Below, one piece after another: positions 23,719 through 33,616 of a stretch of 64,000 bases of DNA. Source of the DNA: Malus domestica (taxonomy: Eukaryota; Streptophyta; Magnoliopsida; Rosales; Rosaceae). The stretch is taken from the NCBI RefSeq assembly GCF_042453785.1, contig NC_091664.1, positions 2,595,001-2,659,000 of the forward strand, read 5' to 3'. The translations under genes and the position numbers were made by a program. The stretch's first letter is position 1; the number at the start of each line of letters is the position of its first letter. The notes beneath the pieces are model-generated. The model was not told the DNA's origin and did not search any database. It saw only the letters and a program-made list of their open reading frames with translations.

Positions 23719-24090
23719 AAGAATGTTATTTAATTTTAAATCAAATAAAATTACTTTATTTTGTAAGTAAATTAATTTTGAATCAAATAACATTCTTCAT
23801 TATGTAGGTATTTTATTTTGTATGTATCATATATTGAGCACATTTTATTATTATATGTACAAATAATAGGTAAACTAGTATTGAATAAAAAATATTATTT
23901 TTTGTATAGGCACATTATTTTGCATCTATTGGGTTTGCCTTATTATGTAGGTAAATTATTTTCCATGTATTTTACATTTATTGGGTAAATTATTTTTCTT
24001 TTTTTAAGCATCTAACATTTTAAATTTTGAATAGTAGGTGCACTAAATCAAATAACATTTTTTTTTGTAGGTAAATTATTCCTAAATCAA
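23719..24090 (+). repeat. Long direct repeat, left copy (pair at 28048-28395)
   Basis: About 365 bases rich in GTAGGTAAATTA and AAATCAAATAACATT units match 28048-28395 at high identity (for example TGTATCATATATTGAGCACA and TTGAATAGTAGGTGCACTAA). The two copies bracket the gene-fragment cargo and LTR element at 24.1-27.8 kb. They lack TG...CA ends, so they are not simple LTRs. Either a local duplication or the flanks of a composite element. Confidence 0.7.
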
Positions 24091-24146
24091 ATAACATTTT
24101 TTTTTTGTAGGTAAATTATTTTTCTTTTTTTAAGCACTATTGAGAC

Positions 24147-24296
24147 ATGGCGACCTCGATTGCTGCTCAGCTAGAAGCTATAAAATCTGTGATACAAGCT
24201 GATACTAAGCCGTCGGGGTCGAGCAAGAGGCCGTTCACCTGCCATTCCATTCTCTTCGACGCCAAAGAGACCACCGATATCGATGTCCACACCATC
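24147..24296 (+). pseudogene. UTP10: N-terminal fragment of HEATR1/UTP10 (U3 snoRNP protein)
   Basis: Fifty codons starting at ATG read like the start of the plant HEATR1/UTP10 homologue: MATSIAAQLEAIKSVIQAD, then RPFTCHSILFDAKE and DIDVHTI. In the functional family this N-terminus belongs to a roughly 2000-residue HEAT-repeat protein needed for 18S rRNA processing in the nucleolus. After the DIDVHTI segment similarity ends and low-complexity Thr codons follow. With no continuation and a different gene fragment 185 bases downstream, this is a captured or broken piece. The family assignment rests on recalled sequence. Confidence 0.65.
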
Positions 24297-24480
24297 GACC
24301 AGAGGACCACCACTACTACAATAAGCAGATCAACCACCATCACCATCACAGATCTGCTTCTCCAACGCTTGTCAACCTTTACACCTCATCCTCTCCGTCT
24401 CCGTACGTCCGGTTCTCCATCGACCACCATTCGATCTCTCCCAACCACCATTTGAATCGACCCATCGCCGTCTCCAAGAA

Positions 24481-24754
24481 AACCTGTATGTGCTCGCCTA
24501 TGCTATTCTGGCCTCCATGACTTCAATCCTGATAGGTTATGATATTGGCGTGATGATCAAAGCTTCGATCTACATCGAAAAGGACCTCAAGATCACGGAC
24601 ACGTAAATCGAGATCCTGATGGGTGTTATTGAAATTTGCTCCCTCATTAGGTCTGCCATGGCCAGAAGAACTTCCGACTGGGTCGGCCGCTGTTACACCA
24701 TAATCATATCCGGAGTGATTTTCTTCATCGAAGCGATTCTCATGGGATTATCCG
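24481..24754 (+). pseudogene. Polyol/sorbitol transporter fragment (MFS), broken
   Basis: Reads as the first two membrane helices of a plant polyol/monosaccharide transporter: LAYAILASMTSILIGYDIGV, IYIEKDLKITDT, a stop codon (TAA at about 24604), then IEILMGVIEICSLI and the loop motif RRTSDWVGRCYTI (family norm GRTSDWIGRRYTI). Functional proteins have 12 helices and about 500 residues, so nine-tenths is missing. The in-frame stop and the changed loop residues show it is dead. It lies next to the UTP10 fragment in the same orientation. Confidence 0.75.
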
Positions 24755-25925
24755 TTTCTTCAACTCTCTGGCTGTCCCATTTAAACTTAATATCGATTGA
24801 GTAAATGTACAAAGGTATTTGATGTAGGTGGGTTCTATGAGAGTTCTGCATTTTAACAGAAGAACAAAAAATGTCTCAGAGATTCGGTTCTTCTGTATTT
24901 TCAGATCCTTGAATCGACCACTGAATGATTGTTTCAGATTCAAAGGTCAGAACCCACATTTCCAATTCTCATCGTTTTGTGATTTCTGAATTCAAAGGTC
25001 AATGAATATTACAAGGAGCAAGGGATAGTGAGCCTAGGATTCGTGTCTTCCACCCCCTGACCACGCCCATAGCTCCGATGCTTTCTGCGCCTATGCCGGC
25101 ATCCTCCACTGCACTGCCTCCTTCGACTCCGAGGGCACCACCACCAGCGACCTTAAGCCGCCATCCAAAATATTCCATTGTTGATGCTGCTGCTGTCGAA
25201 TTTGCTGTGGCGCAAGCAGCTTAGCTAAATCAAAATGATTGGGTTCCTGTTTCATGTGTGCCAATTGGCAATAAGTTACCATGTTCTGATAAAGGTTTGT
25301 ATCAGAGATTGAATTTTTTCTATGAACATCGGACCATGCATCAGCAAGACCATGCATCCAGGTGGGCATCAGCCGCTGCCGGTGCCTTCTGGTAATAATT
25401 TTGGTGGTGCCAGGTATGAGAATAATGGAAAGGAAAAGCAGAAAGCATGGCTACCCACTGAGATAATTGCAGAAAGCAGAAAAAAGAAGAAAAAGCAGAA
25501 AGCCCTACCTCATGAATGATGCACACATGGTTTAAACTTTCCGGCCTTGGCAAAGCACCATGTAAAGGGAGAGATTTTGCATTTATGGAACTTTGCTCTG
25601 CGAGAGCACATGGGAAACAAAAACAAAAGCAACAAAGATGAGGAAAGGCAAAAGCAATCAAGTGAGCTGTAGGAAACAAAAGCAAAAGCAAGGAATAAAA
25701 AGAGAAAGGAAATGATTATACTTTTGCTTTTATCGACCACTAAAGCAGAAGATGCCATCAACTTTTGAAAAATAAAACTTTCATCATGCATGTTTCCACT
25801 TTTCTGAAAAAGCCACTGGAATACGCACATGGAAAAAGATCTTCAACAACCCAGTACGCAATAGGTGCAGTACGCACCAACGATCTGCAACTGTCGAAAC
25901 CTTTGTTTTGAATGATGTAATTTAT
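24755..25925. other. Possible further cargo; no gene recognised
   Basis: GC-richer coding-like sequence at about 25040-25380 includes, on the minus strand, a Gln-rich stretch (APQQIRQQQHQQWNILDG) that resembles host coding sequence but that I cannot assign. 25420-25840 is purine-rich and noncoding. No complete ORF or splice structure is supported. Confidence 0.35.
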
Positions 25926-27408
25926 TTTTCTTATCTTTCGGAGACATCTGTATAAACCCCATCAGAGGGTAATAAAAAAACGGCAAGCCCAAAATAATGG
26001 GCTGGAATGTCATGGGCGAAGGCCCATATGCCTAAAAGAGCCAGGCCCTCTAATATCACTAACCAGGTGATCAAAAGTACGTCCAGTACTACAAAAAATT
26101 ATTCAGCAGCCTACCGTTATTATCACCAACCAGGTGATCAAAAGTATGCCCAATACTCCAAAATTATTCGGCACCCTGCCGTTATTATCACCAACCAGGT
26201 GATCAAAAGTACGCTCAGTACTCCAAAATTATTCGGCAACCTGCCGCTATTATCACCAACCAGGTGATTAAAAGTATGGCCAGTACTCGAAAATTATTCG
26301 GCAGCCTACCGCTATTATCACCCACTAGGTGATCAAAAGTACGTCCAGTACTCCAAAATTATACATGAGCATCACTCATATCAATCATACATAAACATTC
26401 ATGAGCATCACTCATATCAATCATACATAAACATTCATGACCATTATTTATGTCAACATTCATGAGCATCACTTATGTAAACATTCATGAGCATCACTCA
26501 TGTCAATCAACATAAACATTCATGAGCATCACTCATGTCAAATCAGCTTCGAAAGCTTCATTTACAGAGCTCCAGCTTCAAAAACTTCATTTACAAAAGC
26601 TCCAGCTTCAAAGCTTCACTTGCAAAGCTTCACCTACAAAGCTTTAGTGCAGGGTATACAAATACTGCCTCTGAACAACCGCCACTTCGGCTTATACATG
26701 GATTGAATTTGAAGTCTCCAGCCAACAACCTTTATTGACTGAAGACTTTGGGGACTACACTATATACCATATATTGGGCCTCATGAAAAATACTTGGGGG
26801 ACATAGCCCATTATTTATGTAGTGAGGAACGAGCCCTTATTCTATAAAAGGGACTCCCTCACTTTCATTAGAGAGCATCCATTATTTATGTACTGAGGAT
26901 CGATTCCTTATTTTATAAAAGGGACTCCCTCACTTTCATTAGAGATCACCCATTATTCATGTACTGAGGAGTGAACCCTTATTCTATAAAGGGACTCCTT
27001 CACTTTCATTAGAGAACACCCATTATTCATGTACTGAGGAGTGAATCCTTATTCTATAAAAGGGACTCCCTCACCATCATTAGAGAGCATCGTCCCCTGT
27101 TGAGCAACTGACTCGTCGCGAGCATCAACTCTAGCCCATCATTTATGTATTGAGGAGCGTGCCCTTATTCTATAAAAGGGACTCCCTCACCTTCAATGCC
27201 ACAAGCCGAGCCAACCAAGGCAACATAAGCCACAAGCAGAGCAGCCTCGCAACATGTGCTACTTCTAGTTGAGCATCATTTCAGATTGAGCACCGCCTCA
27301 TATCGAGTATCAGTTTAAGACGACATCTAGTTACTTCAGCCCACACATGGACTGAATTTCAAGTCTCCAGCCAAAATACTCTCTTGACTGAAGACTTGGG
27401 GGACTACT
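25926..27408 (+). mobile_element. Non-autonomous LTR element, internal region
   Basis: Noncoding sequence leading into the LTR at 27409, with a purine-rich tract GACTTGGGGGACTAC just before it (a candidate polypurine tract). The pre-LTR phrase (GAAGTCTCCAGCCAA... TTGACTGAAGACTT) occurs twice, at about 26709-26758 and 27360-27405, each followed by LTR-like sequence. The internal part holds three tandem arrays: a ~66-bp unit with ACCAGGTGATCAAAAGTA (26060-26360, five copies), a ~38-bp unit with CATGAGCATCACTCAT (26365-26540), and a TATA-bearing unit (26809-27197). No gag or pol, and no 5' LTR or primer-binding site seen. Confidence 0.55.
26809..27197 (+). repeat. Tandem array of ~70-bp units each with a TATA box
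   Basis: TCTATAAAAGGGACTCCCTC or a close variant occurs at about 26841, 26912, 26982, 27052 and 27169, and once more (TCTATAAAAGGACTCCTCAC) inside the LTR at about 27523. The first four are spaced 69-71 bases. Each repeat therefore carries a core promoter-like TATA and its downstream CTCAC. This looks like amplification of an LTR promoter. Confidence 0.75.
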
Positions 27409-27773
27409 GTTTGTATCATACTTAGGGCATCCGTATTTAGATCTCGTATAAATACTCGGGGGACTCAAATGTAATTATGTAATAAATGAAGGGGCAAATA
27501 TTTAATAAGTGATGAGCCCTTATTCTATAAAAGGACTCCTCACTCTCTTCATTAAGGGAGGCTAATTCTTAGGCCATGGGAGAGAGCTCTCTCACCCTCA
27601 GAAGCTCTCTTCCTCACATACAAAGCCACAAGGCTCACAAACAGAGAAATACAATATCAGTGTGGACGTAGCCCAAACATTGGGGTGAACCACGATACAT
27701 CTTGTGTTATTTACTTTCTTGCAGATTCACGATCGGATTTACGTTATTCCAAGACCTCCGGTTTTGTGCATCA
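27409..27773 (+). mobile_element. LTR (365 bp), TG...CA
   Basis: Begins TGTTTGTATCATACTTAGGG after a purine tract and ends CCGGTTTTGTGCATCAACA. A TATA box (TCTATAAAAGG) is at about 27523, and a conserved GGACGTAGCC...GGTGAACCACG segment at 27663-27692 also occurs, reversed, at 1143-1182. Right of the LTR there is no TGG-type primer-binding site, so it is the 3' LTR (or a solo LTR) of the preceding element. No matching 5-bp duplication was found. Confidence 0.6.
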
Positions 27774-28047
27774 ACAATTTGTAAAATACAAGTTGATTGA
27801 CTAAACTAAGCATGTATTATTACATATAGTAGGCATGTTTTATAGTTATTGTATATATGTACAAATAACATATATATATGTATAAATAATAGATAAATTA
27901 ATTTTAAATCAAATAAAATTACTTTATTTTAAATCAAATAATAGGTAAATTAATTTAATAAATTGAATGGTGTAGACAATTCGTATTAAAATACAATTTG
28001 ATTGACTAAACTAACATATATATATGTACAAATAATAGGTAAATTAA

Positions 28048-28395
28048 TTTTAAATCAAATAAAATTACTTTATTTTGTAAGTAAATTAATTTTGAATCAA
28101 ATAACATTCTTCATTTATGGGTATTTTATTTTGTATGTATCATATATTGAGCACATTTTATTATTATATGTACAAATAATAAGTAAACTAGTATTGAATA
28201 AAAAATATTATTTTTTATATAGGCACATTATTTTGCATGTATTGGGTTTGCCTTATTATGTAGGTAAATTTTTTTTCATGTACTTTACATTTATTGGGTA
28301 AATTATTTTTGTTTTTTTAAGCATCTAAAATTTTAAATTTTGAATAGTAGGTGCACTAAATCAAATAACATTTTTTTTTGTAGGTAAATTATTTC
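28048..28395 (+). repeat. Long direct repeat, right copy (pair at 23719-24090)
   Basis: The second copy of the AT-rich direct repeat, also with GTAGGTAAATTA units. It is followed by a T24-type homopolymer (28420-28447) and a (TA)n run. A further short repeat (TTGATTGACTAAACTAAGCA) is shared by 27792 and 29353. Confidence 0.7.
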
Positions 28396-28471
28396 GAATT
28401 AATTTTTACGATATCAGGCATGTTTTTTTTTTTTTTTTTTTTTTTTTGTGGGTTATATATATATATATATA

Positions 28472-29286
28472 GGCCTAATTGGATAAATGGTCCCCGTGGT
28501 CATAAGGTATTAAGATGATAGCCCCTGTGGTAAAAAAATTCGGATTTAAACCCCTGTGGTCTAAGTCTGTTAGGATTTAAACCCCTGTGGTCTAAGTCTG
28601 TTAGAATTTATGCCCATCTGTTAAATAATGCTGACGTGGCTGACACATATATGCCACGTGGCTGCCAAATGTCTGCCACGTGGCAAAAATAATAATTTTT
28701 AATTTTTTTTTAAAAACCTGAATTTTTACAACCAAAAAAAAAAAACGCAGATCTGTAAGAAGAAGAAGAAGGAAGAGGGAGAGGGAGGAGGGCGCGGGGA
28801 GAGGGCTCCGGCGGGGGAGGGGGGGAGCTGGTCTCCGGCGGGAAGAAGAAGAAGAAGAAGGAAGAGGGAGAGGGAGGAGTCGCGCGGGGAGACCGGCGGG
28901 AAGAAGAAGAAGAAGAAGAAGAAGAAGAAGAAGAAGAAGAAGAAGAAGAAGGAAGAGGGAGAGGGAGGAGTCGCGCGGGGAGACCGGCGGGAAGAAGAAG
29001 AAGGAAGAAGGAGAAGGACGGCCGAGGGGGGAACGGGCGGAGGGCGGGGGGGAGGTTCTGGTTTTTTTTTTTTTTTTTTTTTGTTTGTAAAAATTCAGGT
29101 TTTTAAAAAAAAAAAATTATTATTTTGCCACGTGGCAGACATTTGGCAGCCATGTGAGCATTATTTAACAGATGGGCATAAATCCTAACAGACTTAGACC
29201 ACAGGGGTTTAAATCCGAATTTTTTTACCACAGGGGCTATCATCCGAATACCTTATGACCACGGGGACCATTTATCCGATTAGGCC
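28472..29286. mobile_element. Long-TIR element (815 bp) with GA-rich core
   Basis: Terminal inverted repeats of about 230 bp start GGCCTAATTGGATAAATGG and end with its complement (CCATTTATCCGATTAGGCC). They include the phrases CCCCGTGGTCATAAGGTATT and CCACGTGGCAGACATTTGG. The flanks are ATATATATA on each side, so a 9-bp duplication is compatible but cannot be proved in (TA)n. The left arm has an extra duplication of AAACCCCTGTGGTCTAAGTC. The long TIRs suggest a Mutator-like non-autonomous element. No ORF. Confidence 0.75.
28750..29060 (+). repeat. Purine-rich (GAA)n/GGGAGA tract
   Basis: About 310 bases almost purely of A/G on this strand, built from (GAA)n and GGAAGAGGGAGAGGGAGGAG units repeated three times with GCGCGGGGAGA spacers. 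Several G-runs of four or more could form triplex or quadruplex structures. It is the central core between the inverted arms of the 28472-29286 element. Confidence 0.8.
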
Positions 29287-29317
<31 letters not shown>

Positions 29318-29661
29318 AAATAATTTACCTACATTTATTTGTAAAATATAATTTGATTGACTAAACTAAGCATGTATTATTACATATAGTAGGCATGTTT
29401 TATTGTTATTATAAATTAGGAAATAATTTTTTTTTTTTTTTTTTTTGTAAAATCATTAAATCTTCAAACATTCAAATATGGGTATTTTAGGCATCAAAAA
29501 AATTTTAAATGTGTAAAGACTAATACAATTAATGAATTTGCTGATGTGGAATTTAGTCAATGGGTTTTATTAGAGTAAAAAACTTATGTCAGGCTTTATG
29601 TAGAAAAAATTAAGCTTTAGGGGTTAAAATCATATTTTCAGTATTTTAAATATGAGGTTTA
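29287..29661. other. AT-rich sequence, no gene seen
   Basis: (TA)n(TG)n at 29287-29318, a repeat of the 27780 sequence at 29338-29405, and a T-run at 29428. Block C homology resumes at about 29645 (TATTTTAAATATGAGG). Confidence 0.5.
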
Positions 29662-30778
29662 GAGCACTTCTAGTGTGTAAAGGTCCCTCTTGGCAACATG
29701 AAATTCTTTTGTTTTTAGTACGTTGGTATTTTTACATTAAGGGAAGGGGGAATTTTTGTTTTGTTTTGTTATTTTTTTATAGTACATCGATATTTTTACA
29801 TTGAGGGAAGGACGAATTTGGCTAATCCATACAATGAGCAGCCTAATTTGGTATCGAATTCGCCATCCATGAGATTCGAACCTAAGACCTCTCACTTCCA
29901 ACTAAGTGAAGATGAATACCACCAGACCGTAGCACAGTGTGGCTAATCAAGTGAATAGTAACCATCTTTAATGAATAGTAATTGTCTATTGCATTTTCAC
30001 TCCTAAAATTAAATGGCCTAGACAATTCGTATTAAAATATTAGTACTTTTTTATTTTATCACATAATAAAAAATGTTTCTATTTTTAATTTCAGACAGGT
30101 TTAATTTTAAATAAAGTGTCAAATTTAATAAATACAAATTACACAAAGTACCAAATTAAATAAATGAAAAATTACATAAAGCACCAAATTACATAAAGTA
30201 CTAAATTAAATACCAAACGGTGTTATTAACTTAAATTTATAGAAAAAAAATACAAATTACATATTTATAGAAAAGAAAATTGATAATTTTTTTTTTGTTT
30301 TGAAATTGTAATTAATTTTTAATATTTTTAAATTTTTATTAACTTAGTTAATTTGGAGTGTTGGATTACAAAAATTGAAATCCAACAGTCGAGATTTTGA
30401 CACGTTGCCCAATGGTAACATTTTTTTTTAAACCGAAAAATTTGGGCCGTTGATCTAGAAATCAAACTGTCCAGATTGTGCCTCGTCAAATGGTAACTGA
30501 GTGGGATGCCACGCGGGCCGCAGCATCTGAAATGTTGTCAAAGATGTTCTCCCACACGCGCATGTTGTCCATGCATCTGACGCAAATTCTTTTAGAATGT
30601 GGTTGACGTCAGCCTTGCATCACTCCCCCATCATGGGCTCGGGCCTTGGACTTCTGCCTGACCTCTACTATGGGTTCCTCCTCAGCCCAATTGCCCAACT
30701 GGGCTGGCATGACTCTAGGGGCAGTTGGCTTGCAATTGTTGCCAATCCACAAGGCTATTGCCCACAGTGGACTTGCTC
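29662..30778. mobile_element. PIF/Harbinger-type non-autonomous element (1117 bp)
   Basis: Ends GAGCACTTCTAGTGTG and, reversed, GAGCAAGTCCACTGTG. A TTA duplication flanks it (29659-29661 and 30779-30781). Block C has the empty site with a single TTA (GAGGTTTATGTTCG, about 50881), which fixes both boundaries. A 3-bp TTA duplication with these termini fits PIF/Harbinger. No transposase frame is present. Confidence 0.85.
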
Positions 30779-31989
30779 TTATGTTCAATTCTTCAAAATG
30801 ACAAGCTTAGTATTATAGTTTAGTAGTATTTATCTTCACTTGTAAGTGCATGGTAGGTCATAGGTTTCGACACCCTTTAATTCGATACCAAACTATGGTT
30901 GACTCATTGTATGACTTATCCAAAATTTCAACCCGCAATATCGTTGTATATGAAAATTTTGTCTCCACTTATAAGTGAGAGGTTTACATTCGACTTTGTA
31001 GATCTGATGAGTTTAACATCGAAGTATTTTGATTGACACATTGTATAACTTGGCCAAATTTTCCATTCCTTAATGTTTAATACAAGGTTATACTTAGATT
31101 GATTTGAGCTAATTGCCTAAAAATTTAAGATATTGGGTTTGGATATTTTACTATGGTATAATTGCCACTACAAATCATCCATACAAGGATCATCCAATAA
31201 AATTCGTGGTCATGGTTTTTTACCATGGATCTTCTATTTTCACATTGAATTAGTAGCTATGACTGGGGAATTAAATCATGCAAATTTGGATAAATTTCTT
31301 CCATTCAATTGATTACATTGCTGGGTATGTACTGGCATTTCTCACAGAATTGCTGTGTGATACCCATGAAAAATTGCTATGTAAAGGACATCCTTTCATT
31401 TGATATGCACAACCACCTTACAGGAATGGTTGTCATTCGATTTCAAAATTCTTTTTTTTTTTTTGATGAATACTTGTATCATCACTCAGTATTACGGTTT
31501 GATAGTATTTCTCTGCACGAGATTTGAAATAATTGGTATCGGAATCCTATGGATGACGAATTCGATACCAAATTAGGCTTTCAATTATGTGACTTAACCG
31601 AACACCCGTCTTCCCCTTACAATAAATATACCATTGTACCAAAAAAAAAAAAAAAAACTTGTATCGAACCAAAATAATGGCTCACATAATTGAACGTTGA
31701 ACATGTAATGTTTATTTTATTTGACCAACAATTTAGTGGACTGATCTCCGAGGTCATGCACCAGAGTCTTCCATATATATGTAGTCTACCAAAAAATTAT
31801 ATGACCTAGTAATTTGTAAGGTTTGTAAGGTATGACATGTTTATATTATTTTCCCTTTTAGAATAACAGTTGTGCTAGGAAATAAATGCAAACTTTTTTT
31901 TTTCAATACGAGTTATATTTTATTTTATAATTTTTTATTAGCACCTCACGTATTGTTAAATGGACGTATATAAAAATTTATTGTCAAAT
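30779..31989. other. Intergenic part of block B, no gene
   Basis: Noncoding and matched by 50883-52185 in block C with many small indels. Contains T- and A-homopolymers. No exon conserved between the two copies was found, which argues against a gene. Confidence 0.6.
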
Positions 31990-32274
31990 TGTAACATCAC
32001 ACTTTGTCCAGGGGAGTGATCCTTAAATGTATATTCCCATCCCTACCTAGCATGAGGCCTTTTGGGAGCTCACTGGCTTCGGGTTTCGTCGAAACTCCGA
32101 AGTTAAGCGAGTAGGTGGCCAGAGCACTCCCATGAGTGGTGACCCACTGGGAAGTTGCTCGTGAGTTTCCAAAAACAAAAATCGTGAGGGAATGGTAAGC
32201 CCAAAACGGACAATATCGTGCTACGGTGGTGGAACGGGCCTGGGAAGTGATCCGCCTCGGGCGAGGATGTGACA
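31990..32274 (+). mobile_element. Solo LTR of a Cassandra-type TRIM with 5S rRNA-like module
   Basis: Runs TGTAACATCAC...GAGGATGTGACA (285 bp) and is flanked by a perfect 5-bp duplication CAAAT (31985-31989 and 32275-32279). The middle (about 32035-32160) resembles plant 5S rRNA, including the internal promoter-like part AACTCCGAAGTTAAGCG and GTGACCCACTGGGAAGTTGC. That is the hallmark of Cassandra elements. Block C has the unoccupied site (about 55217-55222). There is only one LTR, so internal recombination removed the rest. It is not a genuine 5S gene, because the 5S ends are divergent. Confidence 0.9.
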
Positions 32275-32702
32275 CAAATGACCTATATACCATATGAAAT
32301 AACTATTTATACCCATACAGTTTTAAGAATAAAAATAAAGATAATGAATGCACTCCATATCACTTTCAACGTGTAACCCAAATGACTTTTCAAGCTCTCA
32401 AAGGCACTCCCAATGTCCCATCGTCTGTTCTATAACAAAACTCTAACAAATAAAAGTACAAACATGTTGATGAGAAAACGTTATTTTTGACGAATAGAAC
32501 ATAAAATTGACATTTTGGGAGGCTTCCTTCACATGAGGTAAGACTTTATATATGGGTGATGCTCTCCACACACTCAATTTTACTTTTTACACTCCTTTCA
32601 ATTTTTGGTTGTCAGATCGAATGAATTGAAGAAGATTAATAGACAAAAATTAACAATAGTGTGTGGAAAGTAAAAAAATGATGTATGAATAACACTAATT
32701 TG
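32275..32702. other. Block B intergenic DNA with MITE-like inverted arms
   Basis: The left part matches 55223-55333 and 56800-56955 in block C. At about 32556-32690, sequence with CTCCACACACTCAATTTTACT and a reversed counterpart near AGTGTGTGGAAAGTAAA resembles the MITE at 55063. It is absent from block C at this position, so it is probably a further small insertion. Confidence 0.5.
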
Positions 32703-33616
32703 CAGGCCCGGCCCAAGCCTAGTGTTGGTAGGGCGACCATTCGGGGCCCAAAATAATTGGGGGCACAAAAATTGTTAGGGTGGTATATTTATATATGTTT
32801 TCATAAGAGTATAAATTTATAAAATTTGGTTCAATGACAAAGAAATTTAACTAGAACTGATGGTTTTGTTGTTTGAAATTAATGAGGATGTCTTGGGTTC
32901 AAAACACCATGTGTGCTTATTTACCTTTCAAATTTTACAAACTTCTTTTCATAAGAGTGTAAATATATAAAATTTGTCTAAATAATCAAGAAGTTTAATT
33001 AGCATCGATGGTTTTTGTTGTTTAAAATTAACGAGGGGTCCTAAGTTTGAAATGCTAAGTGCATGTTTATTCTTTTCAATTTTTACGAATTTTTGTTTGG
33101 TTGTTAATTTATTTTTAATTAGTAGCTAGTAGCTATGTGAGTTTTTATTTTTAAACATTTGTTTCAATTCAAGTCTAATCTTCAACAAAGAGTAATGCGT
33201 TGACCAAATTTGCAAATCATATGACGTGTCATTAAAAAGTTTAATTTAGTACCCATTTATTATTCATACATATCAATTAAAGACTCAAAAACATCATTAT
33301 TTTTTTAATCCCATATTGACAAGGTTAGTAAATAAGAAAAAACACCTCACGATTTGTACAAAAACACTTATAAAAGTTCAGATGGAAAACAAAACTCATA
33401 TCTATCTACTTGTAAACTTGGAGTTTTTTTTTTTGTTTCCTTCTCACGATACAAAATAAATTAGTTTTTCCGTGTTTCTAAATTATTAAGTTTGAAGTGA
33501 TTTTCTAAGTATAATTTTATCGATGTCTTATGTGTGAAAACAAATAACTTTCTCATAAAGTGAGAGCACATTTTTTGGCGTTGCCCCAGGCCTAAAAAAT
33601 CTCTAGACCAGTCCTG
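32703..33616. mobile_element. hAT-type non-autonomous element (914 bp)
   Basis: Ends CAGGCCCGGCCC and, reversed, CAGGACTGGTCTAG, with a perfect 8-bp duplication CTAATTTG (32695-32702 and 33617-33624). This is diagnostic of hAT elements. The body is AT-rich with no transposase frame. A second copy in opposite orientation lies at 59145-60068. It is absent at the corresponding place in block C. Confidence 0.88.

Noticed and set aside
24147..24455. A complete 102-residue protein
   Set aside because: Only the first 50 codons resemble UTP10; the rest is low-complexity Thr-rich reading of unrelated sequence.
26365..26540. CRISPR array (short repeats with spacers)
   Set aside because: The ~38-bp units are contiguous tandem repeats without unique spacers, in plant nuclear repeat DNA.
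23719..28395. LTR pair of one retrotransposon
   Set aside because: The direct repeats lack TG...CA ends, adjacent primer or purine-tract sites and a TSD.
32035..32160. A 5S rRNA gene
   Set aside because: Similarity is limited to the internal part and lies inside a TG...CA LTR with a 5-bp duplication, so it is a Cassandra module, not a rDNA gene.
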